Below, piece after piece: positions 37,850 through 47,200 of a stretch of 64,000 bases of DNA. The notes below the pieces were generated by a model, which worked only from the letters and a program-made list of their open reading frames with translations, ran no database searches and was not told the origin of the DNA. The stretch comes from Phoebastria nigripes (taxonomy: Eukaryota; Chordata; Aves; Procellariiformes; Diomedeidae): NCBI GenBank assembly GCA_035582835.1, contig JAYKAV010002955.1, positions 3,352,977 through 3,416,976 of the forward strand, read 5' to 3'. Each line of letters starts with the position of its first letter. The first letter of the stretch is position 1. Position numbers and translations under genes: made by a program.

Positions 37850-38600
37850 CTCNGCTAAAACCTTATGAGTGCTGTTGAGTAAAAAGGAAAGAGACTTCTC
37901 TCATCTTCTAAGCTATACANCTGCAACAGCATGCCATCATTGCCTTGTTTTCCACCTGTGATCAAGGTCTTCTTTGGACCTGTAATCCCAAGGTCTTCTT
38001 TGGAAGAACTGCTGATTGTTCCCTGTTTTCTATCTGTGGAACTAATTACTCCCACCTACATGCAAAATCTTCCATTTGTCCCCATTAAATTCATTGAATT
38101 TCATTTTTCTCTCTTTGTTCGGATCTGTAAAAATTANTTTGAATTCTAAGCCTGTCCTCCAAAATATATTTCCTGTGTCTGTGTCATTGGTAGATTTAAC
38201 AAAAACATTGAAAAAGACTGACCTAGAAGANGCTATTGCAGAACCTTCTTCAGCGTCTCTTTCAATTAGTTTCTATACCTTGAGTGCAGTTACTATTTTT
38301 TTTTTTTTGTATGTGGTAGTTTTATCTAGACCTAGTTTGCTTATGAGAGTTCCATCTGAGACCATGTCAAAAAGCCTTTCTAAAGCCAAGATACATGACA
38401 TCCACTGCTTCTCTCTATCCACAAGGTCTGTTACCTTGTCACAGAGGGAGTTTAGATTGGTTTGACATGATTTGTTCATGACAAATCTATCTTGGCTGCT
38501 ACTCATCTNGTACTCATTACCCTGCTACAGGAGCAGAGATAATCATCTGTGTTGTTTCAGTATTGATTTTGTCTGCATCAAAAATAGTCTGACATTTAAT
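37850..38600 (-). mobile_element. Ancient CR1-family LINE relic, reverse-transcriptase domain
   Basis: Minus-strand translation gives recognisable but degenerate CR1 reverse-transcriptase blocks in the correct order. Near 38440-38506 is 'DRFVMNKSCQTNLNSL' (family form: HGF-x-K-x-KSCxTNL). Near 38310-38420 is 'ALERLFDMVSDGTLISKL', the eroded form of the catalytic palm (DFSKAFDxVSHxxLIxKL). At 38042-38104 is 'MKFNEFNGDKWKILHVGG' (family: MKFNxDKCKVMHxG). Near 37990 is 'KEDLGIT'. The palm aspartate-containing motif is mutated, stops and indels interrupt the frame, and an A/T run (about 38290-38305) interrupts the palm. This is an old amniote-wide CR1 copy, far more decayed than the copy at 33.1 kb. 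Ends are approximate. Confidence 0.78.
37954..38003. repeat. Tandem duplication of about 25 bp
   Basis: Two directly adjacent units, 37954-37977 and 37978-38003, share ACCTGT(G/A)ATC followed by AAGGTCTTCTTTGG. They differ by one substitution and a 2-base insertion. The duplication lies inside the ancient CR1 relic and is more recent than it, because the two units are nearly identical while the CR1 is heavily mutated. Confidence 0.9.
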
Positions 38601-40818
38601 GCAAAATTTCTCCGTTAATCCAGTTTACTTCATAATCAGGCGAATTAAGGTAAAGTATATGAAAATACTTTCTAAGTACTCAAATAAAACTATGTTGGGN
38701 TTTTTTTGTTTGGTTGGTTGGGTTTTTTGTGTGTTTTTTTTTTACCATGTCAATACAATGAGAAGGATATGTTGGGTTTTCTTTTTCAAATATAAAAAGT
38801 GGAATTGAGAGCTAATTGTAAAATTCAACCGATTGTAACTATGGATCTCAAAGCTGCTTCTTTAATAAATATGCATATATACATTGTTTAACTGTCTGTG
38901 AAGATTTTGCAAAAAGATAAAATTCATCATATTTTCTGAAGCGTCTATTACTCAGGGAAGACATTGGAAATACAGAGTACATTCAAATTTAGGAAGCATA
39001 AGGGAAGATTTTCTTGCCAATATGTTTCAACCTTGTTGCGGCAGGGTGAGAGGACAGTTCAGTCTCTGCAGGCCACTGGGTCCTTGGTTTCTCTGCTGAG
39101 ACTGTTAACAAAGACACCGGTTAGCACCAGCTGTAATACAGATACCTGTTCACAAGACTCTGGAAGGAGACCAATAGCCATTTCGAATAGGTCACTGGGC
39201 AGCCATCTGTCATTAGTGATCCGCAGTCACTACTGACGTGTGCTGGACCTCATCCAGCCCCGATGAGTGGAAGACTCCTTTTCCTCTTACCAAGCCACTA
39301 CTTTTTTCCGCCCATGGAAAGATTTTAAAGCAGGTTTTACATCCCTTTTTCACATTGCTGTCCTTAGCCTGCTGTCAGGAGCTAAAATGTGCAGTGACAT
39401 TCACCATCTCTGGCGTCCCAATCCGGCAGGGAGCAAGAGAGGGAGAAAAAAATGTCTCCAGTGTTCAGGGTGCAATCAAAACCCATTGCTGTTGTAGCCA
39501 GTGAGGTCAGGCTGTGCCAGCCCTGCACATGGGTCCTACATCAACCGTATATACTCTCCATTAAGGCTGGGAGATTCTCGTTCTGATAAGTTTAAATCAT
39601 GGCAATTTATTACGAGAGTGGTGACAATATTTCTCTACAACACTGTGAGGAATCTGTCCTTTGTCACACTGAGGCACACTGACATATTCATTTTCCCTCT
39701 TGAGTCTGTGAGCCATCAGGAAAGTCCAAAACAAGTCTGCGCCTTAGAGACCATATGCTGTCCATAATATTTCCTCCTCTTCTCACAAATAACATACAAA
39801 TGGCTGTATGTGGGCCTTTATGGCTGTAATTTAATACAGTACAGTGTACAGTGTTATCAAAAGGTGATAATAAAGGATNAGGATGGGCATGAGAAAAGAT
39901 TTTAATAAAAATGATAACAGTGTTTTCCTATATCTCTTAAAAGCTCTCTCTTTCTCTATTTAAATGTATCTGTATATATACAAAAAAGTTTATATTTCCT
40001 TCTGTTAGTACAAAGAATAAGGCAGTGCAAATACTAATGAAAGGTATATAGAAAAGTTCTAAATACAAATTAACANGCTTGTTGTGAGGGAGTAGCAAAA
40101 AGCAGAGGCAGTAGCTCATTTTAAGATGCTAACATCTTATCTTTTTAAGGAATTTCTGTGACTGGATGCCTGTGATAGCATGGGATGACTCGGGAGGTCC
40201 TTTGCAGTGCTATGGTACTTAGTCACTCTATACCAGTGACAGTTCCTGGGAGCACGGCAGGGATCCTTGAGGTGTTTGACCAGCTGGAAAGACACTGTCA
40301 GTAGAGCCAGATGAAAAACTCCAAGAGCAGAGGTATAGATATTAACCTATGTGCAAGATGTATAATCTCTTACTAAAGTCTGTGAAGTCAGTGGAGTTCT
40401 GATGGTCAAAGGATTTTTGAGAACTGTTCAGATCAGTAAATGCTACAGCTCTTAACTTCTTAGCCCCTTTGGAAAGGGCCTAAAAGGTATATTTCCTAAC
40501 TTTTAATGTCAAAATTATATCTTCCAATCTTTTAAATACGTTTGTTAGCCTTTCCTGCCGCCTTCTCCTCTATTTATCTTGCATCCCTCCTCTTCTATAT
40601 GTCCTTTTGCTTATAAGTATACTTTCATTCTATTTAACCTGGTTTTGTTTTAGTTGCTTTTCATTTTGGAGGGAAAANATATTTTAATAATAAACATCCA
40701 CTCCAGGAAGAGATATTCAAATTTTTTTTTTTTTTCCATATCTTTTTATATTGTATACCTTACTTTTTGGATGGCTGGTCTGTGACATCAAAGATCAGTA
40801 GAGGTAACTGAATTTTGA
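38601..40818. other. Noncoding DNA, no gene seen
   Basis: A T/G homopolymer patch follows an N at 38700. The region 39030-39560 is more GC- and CpG-rich than its surroundings and carries three overlapping reading frames of 76-90 codons, none with recognisable homology. An old unclassified repeat or a small conserved element are both possible. A stretch at about 40171-40215 vaguely resembles a decayed CR1 tail. Confidence 0.45.
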
Positions 40819-40823
40819 GCAGA
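40819..40823. repeat. Target-site duplication GCAGA (left copy)
   Basis: GCAGA immediately precedes the LTR terminus TGTTGTGG. The identical pentamer follows the other LTR end at 41381-41385. Together they define the insertion footprint. Confidence 0.92.
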
Positions 40824-41380
40824 TGTTGTGGTTTAACCTGGCAGGCAGCCAAACACCACACAGCCGCTCGCTCACTCCTGCCCCACCTCAGTGGGATGGG
40901 GGAGAGAATCAGAGAAAAAAAGTAAAATTCGTGGATTGAGATAAAGACAGTTTAATACAACAGAAAAGGAAGGGAAAATAATAATTATAATAACAATAAT
41001 AATGATGATGATAGAATATACAAAATAAGCGATGCACAATGCAATTGCTCACTACCTGCCGACCGATGCCCAGCCCATTCCCAAGCAGCAATCGCCCCTC
41101 CCCGGCCAACTCCCCAGCTTATATACTGAGCATGATGTCATACAGTATGGAAAACTCCATTGGCCAATTGGGTCAGCTGTCCTGGCTATGCTCCCTCCCA
41201 GCTTCTTGTGCACCTGGCAGAGCATGGGAAGCTGAAAAGTCTTTGACTAGTGCAAGCACTACTTAGCAACATCTAAAACATCAGTGTGTTATCAACATTA
41301 TTCTCATACTAAACCCAAAACACAGCACTATACCAGCTACTAGGAAGAAAATTAACTCTATCCCAGCTGAAACCAGGACA
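40824..41380 (-). mobile_element. Solo LTR of an endogenous retrovirus (family A)
   Basis: A 557-bp element flanked by the direct repeat GCAGA and bounded by TG...CA termini (plus-strand ends TGTTGTGGTTTAACC and GCTGAAACCAGGACA). Read on the minus strand it begins TGTCCTGGTTTCAGCTGG, has a TATA-like box TATATAAG (41125 to 41118), an ATTAAA polyadenylation-type signal (40956 to 40951), and a characteristic TTA/TTG triplet-rich stretch (plus 40977-41011). No internal retroviral sequence adjoins it, so the provirus was reduced by LTR-LTR recombination. It is a common avian LTR type. The 5-bp duplication fits class III (ERVL-like) or some class I elements; class assignment is inference. Confidence 0.93.
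41118..41125 (-). promoter_or_regulatory. LTR TATA box
   Basis: TATATAAG on the minus strand, roughly 255 bases inside the 5' end of the solo LTR. It sits in a conserved context: the plus-strand relative at 63590 has GTATAAAAAC at the equivalent place. This is the probable U3 core promoter. Confidence 0.6.
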
Positions 41381-41385
41381 GCAGA
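41381..41385. repeat. Target-site duplication GCAGA (right copy)
   Basis: Exact copy of the pentamer at 40819-40823, directly following the LTR terminus ACCAGGACA. Confidence 0.92.
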
Positions 41386-42362
41386 CAGCATCAGTGTCAA
41401 ATGATGGCTATATGCTTGCTTCCAACAGCTGGTATAAATACTTTACTAATTACGTTGTTACCTGTTTGAGACTATGATGCACTAATACAAATCTGGCTAG
41501 AAAGCCTCATGCTGAACTCAATCTAATAATACTCTTTAATGGATCATTATGATTTATGAACATAACTTGCCTCTTTAAAATCTAATACAGAAGACATCAC
41601 AGAAAGAGAAAGAAGACTTTTTAGCTTATCTGTGTAACTTTTCTAATTAGACCATTTTTAGCAAAAAAATGCTGAGTTAACAACATCAAAAAATTTCACA
41701 AATGTATCTCTATATTGCCATTTCTGCTGGAAAAACAAAAAAGCAAGAAAAACAATTCTTGAAGACCTTAAAATGTTCCACTCTGACTTTTTCAAAATTA
41801 AATATTTTGAGTGCTCAACTTTGTATTGGAAAACTTCCTTCAGGTTTGTTTTTTGTTTTTTTTTTTTTTTTAATTACAAAAATTTTAAAATCAAAATAAG
41901 CTTTAAACAGTAGTTTTATTTACAGAGAATTAAAAAAATTCCTTGTTGCAGGTAAATCCCATATCCATCCTTCTAAACTCTCTCTGTTTGAATGAGGTGG
42001 AACAGGAATGGCAGGAACATTGGCCTTGCCTACCTTTCATTCTCTTCGCTTAACTGGAGTGTATCGGTTTGTTTTTTCTTCTGTGTCTGTCTCTGGCTTC
42101 AGTCAGGGAGCCGACCCAGTTTTTCCAGGGTTGTCCCTTCACCTATTAGCTCATGTCAGTACTAGAAGGTCTAGTACCTACTTATTTCATCACCCAAGGA
42201 CCTGGCTTTATTCAGTACCTTCTGCCCCCAACTTGATTCATGACCAGATTTAGCATTTAGGATTTTTTTTTTTTTTTTTTTTTCTTTTCAGGTATGAGAA
42301 TGGAAAGCAGAAAGCAAGAAGGCACTGGTACAGTTGCCTAGCTACTAGCCACCAAGTAGCCC
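41386..42362. other. Noncoding DNA between two solo LTRs
   Basis: About 1 kb of AT-rich unique sequence with T runs at about 41858-41871 and 42263-42283. The second is followed by CTTTTCAGGTATGAG, which looks like a splice acceptor, but no open exon follows. No sign of retroviral gag, pol or env sequence, so the two LTRs do not belong to one provirus. Confidence 0.6.
42263..42283. repeat. Poly-T run
   Basis: Twenty-one consecutive T bases followed by CTTTTCAGG. Could be an old retroposon tail on the minus strand, but no retroposed body is recognised next to it. Confidence 0.8.
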
Positions 42363-42367
42363 AAGAC
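42363..42367. repeat. Target-site duplication AAGAC (left copy)
   Basis: AAGAC immediately precedes the LTR terminus TGTCGCAG. The same pentamer follows the other terminus at 43149-43153. Confidence 0.92.
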
Positions 42368-43148
42368 TGTCGCAGAATGGAGTGAGAGAGATGCACTTCA
42401 CTCGTAAGAGAGAAGCAGCAATATGTTTATTGATGTAAGACAGTGAGTTAACAAAATTCAACGGTAAAAGGGACAGTGGTTTAACAAGATTCAATGGCAA
42501 GGTACATTTGATTATTTACTGCATAGAGGACAGGGTCAGACAAAACTGTTAGGAAGACCCTCCCATTGAGTCATGAGGTTCAGAAAGAACCCCCTTGCTC
42601 TCTAAACTCCTTCCCTTAGAGAGGAGTCTAGGTGCGGCTGGATCCAAACTTAGTCCCAGACTTGGTCAATAGTTTATGTCTAAATGATTATATATATACA
42701 CAATCAATCCTTTCTATCACTTAGCTAAGATTTCAAAGTTTCAGTGCGCTTATTCCCAATTCACTTACCAAGTATCTGACACAATAAGGATTCTCTCAAC
42801 CTCGAGGAGTAACCTTGAGAGGCGTCCCTACTCAAGGGGAGATCCTGGCGTGCAGCCCGCTGCCATGCAGGAGAGCTCAAAGGGCTCTTGGGCTGCTCAC
42901 TATTTTTGGGGGTAAGATGATTGACTCATAGTCATANATACATACTGACTGCAGACGTTAGTTTCTTCCAAATTTGGCTGGAGTCAGACACTGATCAGCA
43001 CTGTGGTTAGGTGAATGCATTGCCTATTGTGTTGTTAACTGCATCCATCACGACCGGACACATTCATCACAGTGGCCACAGGTGGTTGTCGCTTGATCAG
43101 GGTTACGGGAAAAAGTCAGGTTGGGGGCAGGGGGAGCACACCATCACA
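42368..43148 (-). mobile_element. Solo LTR of an endogenous retrovirus (family B)
   Basis: A 781-bp element with TGT...ACA termini (plus-strand TGTCGCAG at the left and CCATCACA at the right) flanked by the perfect 5-bp duplication AAGAC. On the minus strand it carries a TATA-like run (TGTATATATATAATC, about 42691-42705) and a canonical AATAAA signal at 42431-42426, about 60 bases before the 3' end. This is the expected U3-R-U5 order. Its sequence is unrelated to family A. No internal coding sequence is adjacent, so it is a recombination product. One N lies at 42937. The 5-bp duplication suggests an ERVL-type integrase, which is inference. Confidence 0.92.
42426..42431 (-). promoter_or_regulatory. 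LTR polyadenylation signal AATAAA
   Basis: AATAAA on the minus strand (TTTATT on plus), about 60 bases upstream of the LTR 3' terminus, at the expected R/U5 position of a retroviral LTR. Confidence 0.7.
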
Positions 43149-43153
43149 AAGAC
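43149..43153. repeat. Target-site duplication AAGAC (right copy)
   Basis: Exact match to 42363-42367 directly after the LTR terminus CCATCACA. Confidence 0.92.
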
Positions 43154-44112
43154 CAAAGATCACAAGCCTGGTGTCTTTTTATAACCATTTGATTACTCAT
43201 GCTAATTGTGTCACATTCTACTATTATATTCTTCCAAGTTTTTATCGTACTTGCTTAAATTCCTCTTCCACACCCTAAGCATGAAGCGAAATGTCTGTCT
43301 CTATTAAACATCATGCACTCAATGCATATATTAGGACTTCTGTAATGTTACAGAACATATATGGGCACTTACTGTTCCTTCTTACTGTGCAGTTCCCTTT
43401 CCATTGCTGGCATAGGTAGGACCAAAAGCACCCAGTTTTAATTAGGTCAGGTTCAGATGGTCACACATTCAAGTGATCCATCCATCCATCACTTAACACT
43501 AACCACACAGGCTACAAGGCTCTTTTTCCAGTAAGCTGCACCATCACACAAAGTCATCAGTAATGTTGCAATTGGCTGACAGCTGTAATGTTTTTAACTC
43601 CTTTTTTTCAAGGACCATAAGTGGCTGTGACTTTTGTCATTCTGCTTGACCTTGGCCAAGCACTGGACTGCAGAGGGAGCCATCATTTAGCTGTAAGTAA
43701 ACTGGGAGATGTGTGAGTGAGGCAGTAGGACATGTCTCCTGTTAACTCTCTGAAGATGTTCCATGTCCCTTTCTCACCACTGGTCTGAGAAAGTCCACGT
43801 TCAAAGCATTATGTGTTCATTAGGTGTCTGTGGTTTGCTATATATACAATTCTGCTGCTCAGAGAAGAGTGTGCAGTTGCATCATGCATTGCTAATGCTG
43901 CCTTGGGAAATCTTGATTTGCACACTAGTCTCTCTTCAAACAATGGCAGGATGTTTACTTGTAAATAAACAACTAAATGCGCAATTGTTTTACAGTTCTC
44001 AGTGCTATGTATGCCTCTGCCTGGTGTCACATCAACCTGAAGGATCTTGTTTAATGACACTGGTTATACAGTTCCTTGGTATGATCTGCCTCCATCACAG
44101 TAAAATCTAGGA
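43154..44112. other. Noncoding DNA, no gene seen
   Basis: AT-rich unique sequence. A 115-codon plus-strand frame (43763-44110) and an 83-codon minus frame overlap each other and have no recognisable motifs. GGTTATAAAAAG on the minus strand near 43175-43186 is TATA-like but lies outside the LTR footprint. Confidence 0.5.
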
Positions 44113-44236
44113 GAATCAGGTACATTTACTAAAATGTGAAAGTATTCAATTTTTTTTAACAAAGTTAAACAACTTAGTTGTTAAGCTTACAAAGTTAAAC
44201 TAACTTTGTTAAACAAAGTTTAATACTTCCTGATTC
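44113..44236. mobile_element. Fold-back (MITE-like) palindromic element
   Basis: GAATCAGG at 44113-44120 is mirrored by CCTGATTC at 44229-44236. AAGTATT at 44140-44146 is mirrored by AATACTT at 44222-44228. AACAAAGTTA at 44158-44167 is mirrored by TAACTTTGTT at 44201-44210. A further self-complementary AACAACTTAGTTGTT lies in the middle. The arms are collinear apart from a 19-bp extra segment in the left arm (44121-44139), so nearly the whole 124 bp folds into one hairpin. This is the architecture of a fold-back element or MITE, or a palindrome from a replication error. No clear target-site duplication is visible beyond the shared CTA/TAG flanks. Confidence 0.6.
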
Positions 44237-47200
44237 CATATAGAAAGGTTTTTATCCTGTTGTTTCTCTGTTGTATGTTGTGGCTGTAGATGTGCCCAGT
44301 ATGCCAGGTTTCAAACAGAAAACCTCATGTTAGCAAACACGGGGTTGACCTTCAGAGAAAGGAAAGATATTGGAATTACAAGATAGATACAGACCATTTC
44401 TAAATGCTTTTATGAACTTCTTCCAATAACTAACTGAACTCACCTTTGGCTGTAACTGCACTGACAACAGTGCAAATGTAAAAGGTACTCATGGAGGCAC
44501 GGTTGTGGAGGCAACCTCTCCGTCAGACTTCTTGGTTTTCCTAATTCCAATCAACAGATGCCTTCCACTGCACATCCTCTTCAGACAACATCCGCCTTCT
44601 TCTTTTTCCATTTCATTGACTCTCCATCTATTTTCAGACCTCATCTGAAAAACATTCTTTTCTCCCCCACCATTTCTCCCCCTCATAGCTGTTACAATTT
44701 GAAATATAAGCTTTGTATCTTTTAATAGGGAAAAGTGTTTATGTGAGAAACTCATTCATGCAAACAGTAAATATTGCGGTGACACTTCCCTGAGGCCAGG
44801 AACTTGTAGCTGCACTTATTTATTAAAATCCATTGTTTTGTTTAATTAACATTTTGAAGAGAGAAAATCCCTGCTCAAGATCATGTCTTTGTGAACTCAG
44901 AACAAAAATTGTTTTCTCCGTGGCAGTATTTAAGTGCTAAACAGCTTTCCAAACTCAAATCATTTGTAAGAAAGAAAAAAAGAACAACCAACAATAAGTA
45001 TTTGGTTTTATTTTAAGAAAAGCATTTACACTGTAGACATTAAAATGCATGGTTACAAAACTATATTCTCTAGTTAACTGACAGATGAATGCCACTGCAG
45101 CAGTAGTCGTGGCAGATTCAGTGGTAACAGCCACCTCTCAGGAGAAGTTCAAAGGGGGTAGGAGGGTTCCTTTTTTCAGAAGGAAGGTTGCTTTCTTCAG
45201 AAGAAAGGTTTTTATGCTGCCTTTCAGTATGGTGAAAAAGACTGACAGGAATCGAGGAAATAATCTCGACCTTCTGCCAATGTCTTCTGAAAGACAAAGA
45301 TGCTGCCCATGCCCTGCTGGGACCCTGTTTCTGCATACAATGGCAGACGGGAAGCACCATGGGAAACACTGAAGGGTCCCTGTCCATATGACATGATCTT
45401 TGGCTTTCTCCTTGGAAAAGGAAAATTCCAGTTTCATGTAAAAGACAGGGTTGGTTTTCCCTCTACCTGTATTCAGCCTTGCCACCCATTTTTTCAACTA
45501 CAAGCATTATCAAAGAAAGGAAATCATATAATTACCTCCTGTTCCTCAAAAGATTTTGTAATTGAGGTACACCACCTAACCTTTCAACCTTTTTTGAATG
45601 TCTGTGCGGCAAAGATGATAATATTCAACCAATTCACAAAAATGTAATGAAGAGTAGTTAGATTATGTCGTTTTTTTCAGGCTCACCTATGGCACGTGCT
45701 TTTCNTACAAATTAAATCTACAAGTTGGGTCAGTGGCAGATTTCAGTATCTTACCATATCATGTAAAGGTTGTGTATAATATTGCTTCCTACATTACCAA
45801 ACACATATTGAAACTCACATGAGACTTTTAGAAATTGTTAGAATGATGAAAAATATTTCTCTAAACCTGTAGACTGGCCAAACAATATCATTTGAAATAT
45901 TTTCTTCACTGGAAAAATAAGGTCTTACTGAAATATTTGAATGGGAAATGTAAAANCAAGAATTCATTTCCAGTTGATATTTAATCTTTTCCTCTATCTG
46001 AGCTCTGCCATACTTTGTGAAAATTATAATTCTGGAGTTTTCATACTTCACATTTTGACTTCTATTCCCCTACTGCACAACACTTCCCCTGATAAACTGT
46101 TGTTTCTCCCTTTTGTGACGTTGTTAAACCTTGGGATATAGCCAAAAATTTTTTAACTTATTCTATGAAAAGAAAAAGTCTTAAGATAAAAAACAGCTGT
46201 CAAATTAATAGAACTTACTACAGAAGAAACTCCATTTTTCCATTGGCTTTACTACCCTCAGTAAATTCTGCAGTATTCTTCCATCCCTATCTCCCCTGCC
46301 TGCCCCAGGCCGCCTGATGTTATATCATGTGACAATTCTCCTAGCACTTTGATTTTGTTCCACTGATAAAGATAACTTNGTTAAATTGTGATGTTCTGAA
46401 AATGTCGGAAACATCTTTAATGTTTTCAAGAAGAATCATGCTCCAGAACTGAGTTTATTGTTACTAGTTTTGATTCACTTGGAAGTTGGTCTTGCTGTGT
46501 TACACTTTTCAACATCCAAGACACCAAAGCTGTGCTGTGTTGCATGAACAGTTGCTTTTCCTAATGGAAAGATACGACAAAGCACACAGAGAAGAAATAA
46601 AAATTCAATGAATGGTGGTAAGAGANCTCTATAATAAGACATGCTGATCTTTGGGGAGTGATCGATGTTCTTCTGGATAACATCCTACAATGAATAGGAA
46701 CTGGAAAACAAAACTGACTTACAGTTNAGGACACTGCACGTAGATATTTGCACTACTTTATTAGGAGCCTAGGATTGTTCCTAGGGAATCAATGGAGAGA
46801 CAGAGGAACATTGAGAGAGCCATGGAGAAACCTAAACCCAACACCAGGGTTAATTTGACAAAATACATTTGACAAATACATATCTATAAAGTGTAGGTTT
46901 ATACACCTGTACCTGAGATAGTCACTGTATACCCTTATTACAAACCCTTGAGAGAAATAGGCACTTCATCTCACACTAAAAGAATCAGCTAGAACAGATC
47001 AGATAAATCACACTACATCATTGACTTTTTCTCTCTATGGACTATAAAGGCAATAAACAGTTGCAGATATCTCCACAGGACCAGATTAATTCCTCTCCCT
47101 TTTCCCCATTACATCTTTTCCCATAAAAGAAGACACTGGTTGCTAACTTAATCCCCTATTTAGTACCAAACCCTTTGTGTTGCAAACTGGTATAGAGCAC

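Noticed and set aside
40171..40215. Possible decayed CR1 tail (GGATGACTCGGGAGGTCC and following)
   Set aside because: Only a loose resemblance over about 40 bases and no terminal ATTCTATG unit; not strong enough to call.
40824..43148. A single provirus bounded by the two LTRs
   Set aside because: The two LTRs are different in sequence, each has its own distinct 5-bp duplication, and the DNA between them shows no retroviral coding sequence.
43175..43186. TATAAAA-like box as promoter of the family B LTR
   Set aside because: It lies outside the element as defined by the AAGAC duplications and upstream of its 5' terminus; an internal TATA-like run at 42691-42705 fits better.
45085..45647. Cluster of frames of 89-119 codons on both strands
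   Set aside because: They overlap mutually, contain a small duplicated unit (45174-45210), and show no recognisable protein motif or splice structure.
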